From Brachionus plicatilis (Eukaryota; Rotifera; Eurotatoria; Ploima; Brachionidae): a stretch of 64,000 nt of DNA. Location of the stretch: assembly GCA_010279815.1 (NCBI GenBank), contig QEOQ01000688.1, positions 920,525-984,524 of the forward strand, written 5' to 3'. Positions 59,984-64,000 of this stretch are shown here, one piece after another. The position numbers and the translations under genes were made by a program. The notes under the pieces are model-generated. The model worked only from the letters and a program-made list of their open reading frames with translations. It had not been told where the DNA came from and did no database searches. Each line of letters opens with the position of its first letter. Position 1 is the stretch's first letter.

Positions 59984-60480
59984 TTTTGTAATCTAATATG
60001 TCGGCAAAATGTGTTCGGCAATAAATAAGCAACTTTTTTTCTAAGTTTTTTTCTTAACAAAAATTAATATCTCTTTTTTGCGCTTTAATAAATCTAAAAC
60101 TTAATAAATTATTGCTTTTAAATTTGAAGACGATCGACTTCTAGTTGAATAGTAGAAAAAAAGCCTAAAAAAGCTTGTTTTATATCTATTCGTTTTTGGA
60201 AAATAAAACATAGATTATGTAGGTAAAGTTGTATTTAGGAGCTATTCGCTCAAGACGCTTGCAAGCGAATCATAATTTTGAAATAATTGAACTTAGCTTA
60301 ACACAGATAAGATTGAGTCGGATCCTCATCAGCATTTCATTGGTTCTATTTGAGATTCTAAAAAAGTAATATGCCGAGTTTGAATGCAAAGCTCTGGGAT
60401 AACCTGTGAGATAACTGGCATAATATGTTCGAATAGAATCCAATATGTATTTAATTATGAATATTGCTCTTTACCTAAGC

Positions 60481-60514
60481 CGATCTATCGAAAATATAGT
60501 AATTCGATAGATCG
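60481..60514. repeat. 11-bp stem hairpin in twitchin 5' region
   Basis: CGATCTATCGA (60481-60491) and TCGATAGATCG (60504-60514) are perfect inverted copies with a 12-nt loop. It lies between the candidate TATA box and the twitchin start codon, so it would fall in the 5' UTR or first intron. Confidence 0.6.
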
Positions 60515-60596
60515 AAATCTACACCTTTTTCTAATCTTGTGCAGCAAGCCACTTTTGCTTGTTGCTGCTTCTTGGCTACAATGCTCACTATTCCTT

Positions 60597-60605
60597 CTAT
60601 TTATA
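60597..60605 (-). promoter_or_regulatory. candidate TATA box of twitchin
   Basis: The minus strand reads GGTATAAATAGAAGG, a textbook TATAAATA box in a locally GC-richer stretch, 614 bp upstream of the twitchin ATG. About 25 nt downstream, GAGCATTGTAG could act as an initiator. It also overlaps an A/T core close to a MEF2 site. No transcript data exist in the sequence, so this is a prediction. Confidence 0.4.
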
Positions 60606-61368
60606 CCCGAAATTAGAATGATTAGAGTTGAGCAAAATGTTGCCAGTTGTTATATAAACTTTGCTTATGAAATCACTCCGATTTTGGATAATTACTGTAA
60701 AAAGTACTAGTGCACCTGAATGCTGCAGCATTGCTTGAACGGATAATGGGGTTTTTGGCACACAAGCAATAAAATGGTTGTTGCACGATTTGTTCTACTC
60801 AACCGGGGATTCCAACATTTCTCCAAAAAATACTTCTCTAGAACACATTTCTCCTAATCTTCTCTTTAATAATGTTTTTGTTATTCAATCTGAAAAGTAT
60901 CTGTAATTAATAGCTGCATAAAACTGGTAAATGGATCAGAAAATTTATCATATAATGCAGTATCTCAGCTGCTCTAAAGATTTACATTTTTTGAAAAAAA
61001 ATGATTACGGCAGAAAGCTCGCCGACATGACTTGCAAAAGAAGACATTTATGGAAGATGCTTTTTGCATTAGCATTAGGCAAAAAAAAACATGGAACAAA
61101 AAAAATTAGCCAAAATTGACTTATTTTTTGTTTAACATTTTTCAATAATACTTTAAGCAAAAAAGTCCAAAAATTTTTGGAGTAAAAAATCAAACATGAT
61201 ACAAATAAAATTCAAATATCTTTTTTTTTAAATTAATATAAATTTTTTGAAAAAAATTAAAACCTATAAATTTTTTTATTCTTCAATCTGAAATTGCATA
61301 AAATTTATAATTTTAATGTTTTTGTTTAAAAATTGTTATAATTTAATGTCAAAAAAATAAATTTAGAT

Positions 61369-61742
61369 AAAAGCCCAAAGTGGGTTTTTTTAACCAACTA
61401 ACATTTTTGGTCTATTTGACACATCTAAAATAATAATTACTTACAATTTTGATTTATAAATATAAAATACAATATATTTACCATGGAAAAAAATTATAAT
61501 TTGATTTAATTATAGCAGAATTTACGGTATAAAAAAATTGGCCTTTATAGTGTTAAAAAACCCACTTTCAAATTCTGCTATTATTAAGTCAAATTTAAGT
61601 TTTTTTTACTAATAAAGTTTTATTCCATTTTAAATATATTGTATTATATATTTATAAATCAAAATTGTAAGTAATTATTATTTTAGATGTGTCAAATAAA
61701 CCAAAAATATCAGTGTGTTTAAAAAACCCACTCTAGGCTTTT
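61369..61742. repeat. 374-bp palindromic fold-back element
   Basis: Left AAAAGCCCAAAGTGGGTTTT, then GTCTATTTGACACATCTAAA and ATAATAATTACTTACAATTT, is mirrored by the right arm with about 90% identity over roughly 170 nt, ending AAAACCCACTCTAGGCTTTT. A TA lies at each border. TTACGGTATAAAAAA(A)TTGGCCTTT occurs at its centre and again just outside its right end (61740-61765). Confidence 0.8.
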
Positions 61743-62108
61743 ACGGTATAAAAAATTTGGCCTTTCTAATGTTAAATCGTTTGACAGTTTTTCTGTTTTT
61801 TTTTTTAAAGAACAAATGTTAAAAGAATTATTTTCTTGAATTTTTAACCAAATTCCAAGTTCAATATATTTCATTAATCATTATAAGAAAAAATAAAGCA
61901 TAATAAATCAATGAATCTAATCTCTTATTTTCTACATCAAAGGTTTTTCTTTTTTTTTTAACATGCAACACCAATTCTTGTTTGTTGATTTTATATTTTG
62001 TTTAAAATTTTAAAGAAACAGTTTAGTTTATTGGTCTAAATTGAGAAACTTTTAAATTAGATCGATAAATTCAATATAAATTAGATCATCAAACGTTTTT
62101 TAAATCAA

Positions 62109-62175
62109 CTAAGGTTTTCTTTTAACACGCCGAACTTTGTCCGGATATTTAGTACCCTTTGGATTCACCTGATAT
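62109..62175 (-). CDS. possible terminal exon of an unidentified gene
   Basis: On the minus strand a short frame YQVNPKGTKYPDKVRRVKRK ends at TAG (62109-62111), directly after a possible acceptor (TTTTAAG or ATATCAG). The composition is coding-like and basic. No upstream exon could be joined with confidence, and the rest of 61750-63860 shows no clear gene. It may be chance. Confidence 0.2.
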
Positions 62176-63867
62176 GATAGCTAGCTTAAAATGCATTAAA
62201 AATAAAAAAATTTTAAATTCAGAAAAATTTTTTTATGCAGCAATCAGTCCTTTCCTTATTTTTTTTTAATTTTTTTTCTTCAAAGCCTTCTGCACTAGCG
62301 AGTAAGTTGATTTCAATTATTGTAAAAATTGGGTAAAGTCTAAGGCGCTTCAAAAGCTAAATTCATTATCAGCAAAATTGGTAAGTTAATTGACTTTTTT
62401 AGCTGAATGATGATTAAGTAATGGATCTCCCTGAAGCAAATTTAGGTCTTAAAATATTTAAATATTTTTCTAAGCAGTTACTTTTGTTGATTAAGATTAT
62501 TGAAATAAATATTCGCTTGTTATTCTATGTAAAGAAAAGATAATAGTTTTAGATTAGAAAAAAGCAAAATAACAAGTTTTAGAAGTCGAGTAAAACTAGA
62601 TATGTAAATTAAATTGTTAGATTTTAAGTATCTGATAGAAATTTTTATCTGATATTGTTTTGAATTCGATTCATGCTAAATTAAATAGAACATATTTAGG
62701 AATTTTTGTTTTTCAATTTTGACTTTTCTGCAGATATTAATATTTATTCTAGTAATAAACAATTTTGCTAGTTTAAGCTTATTGTTTCTTTCAAAATATT
62801 AATTAAAGTGATATATGCTGTATTTTTTTTCTAGATTATTAGGTGAAGAATTCATAGTGAAAATATCAGTCTAAACAAAGAAAATTTTAAAGGAAAAAAC
62901 TTAGCTACTCTAATACATTACTTTTGGAATATTTACAATTTGTTATCATAATAAGTAACTTTCAACAAAAAATATGTGCATTCAAGTTTCAAAAAAAAAA
63001 GTTAAGTCTTCAATTTTTTAAATTTCAGAATTATTTGCTATTTAGCTTTTTGATATTTTTCTTGTTGAGCTGTTAAAAAAATTTATTCCGTTTGAACTTC
63101 AATTTATTTTTGAAAAGTAGAGTGTTAAATGCTTGCATAATATGATATTGTTTTGATGATTTTTGAGAATCGAAGTTTGTGTGCTCTGGAGTTGAAGTCG
63201 AAGAAAAAAAGAAACCATAAATCATATTAGATTTTGTTTTAATGCCAAAATTTTTTATTAAAATTAAATCAACTTTTTTTTTTCAAAAACAATTTAAAAA
63301 CTAATTTTTAAAGGGATATTTGTTTTATATGTTTGAAAAATATTTGCTCATTTTATAACTAATACTAATTTTTTTTAATCTCCAATTACAAAGATTTGTT
63401 GAAAAAAAAAATTTGTTTTAAGAAAAATTGATGAGATTTTTTATTTGGTTTTGGAAACAAAATAAAATTAAATAATTTGAAAGAATGGTGTTGAAAGTAC
63501 GATTTTTTGATTTAAAAACAAATTTTATGGTTGTTTGGATAATTTATAATATACTAATTTGATATAAATAAAATTTAACTGAACTAATCTTAGAGTAGCC
63601 TAAAATTATGAATAAGTTTTTACTTGGAAAATTTAGAAAATAAACTTTTTGATTTTGAACTTAAACTCTTCAAATTATTCCTTTATTTTCATTTTCCAAA
63701 CTAAATAAAATATCACCAATATTTAAAATAAATCTGTTTTTTTTTCGAATATTAATTAGAGATTGGAGAATCTTATTATTTTGAACAAAAAATTTCCAAT
63801 TTCGGTTAATGTTTATTAACATATTTTGTTCGAGTTCAATATTTTCTTTTTAACTAACGGGTGTTCA

Positions 63868-64000
63868 ATAAAGGTTGGCGCGAGTTTGTTTTCGATAAAA
63901 TCTGTTGATTGGTTCATACAAAACTTTTGAAATTTTATACATATATACATTAGACCTTCATGATTATAAAACACTTTGTATAATTTATCTGCTTTGTTTA
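63868..64000 (+). mobile_element. possible mariner-like element start (cut by window end)
   Basis: Starting near 63858, TAACGGGTGTTCAATAAAGG followed by TTGGCGCGAGTTTG resembles the terminal inverted repeat of some mariner-family transposons (GGGTGTTC start next to TA). It is followed by a short AT-rich leader with CATTAGACCTTCATGATTAT. The transposase, if present, would lie beyond the window. Confidence 0.35.

Larger units (their letters stand above)
60700..64000. other. AT-rich DNA upstream of twitchin
   Basis: Apart from the palindrome at 61369-61742 and the two weak features listed (62109, 63868), I see no gene. A moderately GC-richer patch at 60700-60830 may be part of the twitchin regulatory region. 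Confidence 0.35.

Noticed and set aside
60384..60710. Open frame of about 108 aa upstream of twitchin
   Set aside because: No domain or splice support. It overlaps the candidate TATA box and hairpin, and its composition fits chance in a slightly GC-richer stretch.
1..64000. CRISPR arrays, bacterial operons or phage genes
   Set aside because: The window is clearly eukaryotic nuclear DNA with spliced genes. The only tandem repeats are minisatellites and intron repeats without spacers.

Overview
This window is metazoan nuclear DNA. It is very AT-rich, with long A/T runs. The genes are split by mostly short GT-AG introns of about 40-100 nt, a few longer introns are filled with repeats, and the tRNA genes are eukaryotic. 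The gene set (twitchin, MICU1, cyclin L, a double-BTB protein) is that of a protostome animal. The compact introns, the AT content and the many small fold-back repeats would fit a monogonont rotifer such as Brachionus, but that is an inference and not something the sequence proves.

Layout, left to right. 1-2.4 kb: a six-exon minus-strand gene of unknown function, with a dispersed 110-bp repeat and a GC-rich 22-bp minisatellite just beyond its start. 3.0-4.2 kb: a genomic-copy fragment of the neighbouring BTB gene, a dead LINE fragment and a fold-back repeat. 6.0-11.1 kb: a plus-strand double-BTB gene. 12.0-14.5 kb: four tRNA genes (Gly, Glu, Asp, Gly) and a small intronless VAVP-repeat protein gene. 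14.6-16.2 kb: a decayed piggyBac-like element with a decayed hAT-like element inserted in it; both keep recognisable target-site duplications. 16.3-18.5 kb: MICU1 on the minus strand. 21.6-28.0 kb: cyclin L on the plus strand, with a 4.65-kb intron that holds a long inverted repeat and a GC-rich, strongly structured island. 28-32.8 kb: LINE debris and a purine-rich inverted-repeat segment. 32.9-60.0 kb: a complete twitchin (UNC-22/titin-family) gene on the minus strand. I could join 28 exons in frame, including a 19-nt microexon, into about 4,850 aa: 26 Ig domains, 15 Fn3 domains and a kinase. 60-64 kb: a candidate twitchin promoter, a palindromic element, a possible terminal exon and a possible mariner end.

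The genes are ordinary housekeeping or muscle genes with no operon-like logic: MICU1 gates mitochondrial calcium uptake, twitchin is a sarcomeric kinase, and cyclin L acts in transcription and splicing. The unusual content lies in the non-coding DNA. Several small inverted-repeat (MITE or fold-back) families recur, largely inside introns, and two transposons are nested. The structured GC-rich island at about 24.3-24.5 kb does not match any RNA family I recognise. Apart from the tRNA structures, everything here rests on reading translations, splice sites and repeats by eye.
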